Source of the DNA: Bacillota bacterium
GTDB lineage: Bacteria > Bacillota > Clostridia > Acetivibrionales > DSM-1351
NCBI GenBank assembly: GCA_023426005.1
Contig: JAFABO010000221.1
Coordinates: 1-64,000 of the forward strand
DNA length: 64,000 nt
Direction: 5' to 3'
Position numbers and translations under genes: made by a program. Numbering within the stretch: position 1 is the stretch's first letter; the number at the start of each line of letters is the position of its first letter. Shown piece by piece: positions 63,817 to 64,000 of this stretch. Under the pieces are notes generated by a model. That model was not told the origin of the DNA. It did no database searches and worked only from the letters and a program-made list of their open reading frames with translations.

Positions 63817-64000
63817 CTATGCCAGAAATACACAAGTTCCCAGCTCGTCCACATAAAAAGGCTTCTTTCTTTTGATCTGAATATCACGCCCATATAATAC
63901 GTCAACTGTTTCCCAGCTTCTGAATACTTTTGGCGCCTTATCGGAGCCGAAATTTGAAAGGCTGTAGTTCCTGTTCAGTTTATAGCAGGTGCCGGAATAT
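63817..64000 (-). CDS. cas5: Cas5 (C-terminal part, cut by the window edge)
   Basis: 61 residues of an open frame ending VDELGTCVFLA at a TAG (63817-63819); the start lies beyond base 64000. The VFLA-type end and the position just upstream of cas3 match type I-B Cas5, the Cascade subunit that binds the crRNA 5' tag. FRSWETVDVLYGRDI resembles the middle of the family. The 77-base gap to the cas3 start holds nothing else. Confidence 0.75.
   Translation of the reverse strand, partial: YSGTCYKLNRNYSLSNFGSDKAPKVFRSWETVDVLYGRDIQIKRKKPFYVDELGTCVFLA

Noticed and set aside
1..64000. tRNA, rRNA, insertion sequences and riboswitches
   Set aside because: No convincing cloverleaf, rRNA-like stretch, transposase gene or known riboswitch pattern was found by reading. 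A covariance-model search would be needed to exclude small RNAs.

Overview
The window looks like a chromosome segment of an anaerobic, low-to-moderate GC, plant-polysaccharide-degrading clostridium, probably close to Ruminiclostridium. This is inferred from gene content: several sugar ABC importers with YesN/YesM-type regulators, intracellular mannan phosphorolysis, an oxygen-sensitive glycyl radical enzyme and a clostridial type I-B CRISPR system. No rRNA or tRNA gene was seen.

Layout. 1-1.5 kb: a small phage-like lysis cassette (M15 endolysin, holin-like protein). 1.6-6.7 kb: housekeeping genes (MsrAB, glycerophosphodiesterase with an MFS carrier, DUF503, LUD, DUF1653 and UPF0178 proteins). 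6.8-18.7 kb: a long leftward mannoside operon holding an ABC importer, GH2 beta-mannosidase, GH113 mannanase-like enzyme and several accessory oxidoreductase, isomerase and VOC genes, with a divergent LacI regulator. 20.3-26.1 kb: a second LacI regulator, divergent from two GH130 phosphorylases, a cellobiose 2-epimerase and a CE7 esterase. Together these encode the mannobiose to mannosylglucose to mannose-1-phosphate plus glucose route. 26.2-38.9 kb: a YesN/YesM two-component system, two further sugar ABC importers, a GH43 enzyme and a BtrH-like protein, with an unusual ArsR-type fusion regulator at 39.8 kb. 40.8-43.3 kb: a Fur-family regulator, a GNAT enzyme and an Ala/Gly-rich repeat protein.

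43.5-55.5 kb is the most unusual part. A leftward operon encodes a glycyl radical enzyme split into a 744-aa catalytic subunit and an 83-aa glycyl-radical subunit, a complete ribose-type ABC importer and the GRE activase. Divergent from it are a response regulator, a histidine kinase with almost no extracellular domain, and a 475-aa RbsA-shaped protein that has lost both ATPase sites. I propose this as a transporter-coupled sensing and radical-catabolism module of unknown substrate.

55.5-57.3 kb: a chemoreceptor. 57.9-64 kb: a type I-B CRISPR array (22 repeats, 21 spacers) with cas5 (partial), cas3, cas4, cas1 and cas2. Both adaptation genes, cas1 and cas2, are frameshifted in this sequence.

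At all four junctions between a substrate-binding protein gene and its downstream importer gene there is a long hairpin. Two near-identical twin-hairpin elements occur 12 kb apart in the two mannan operons.
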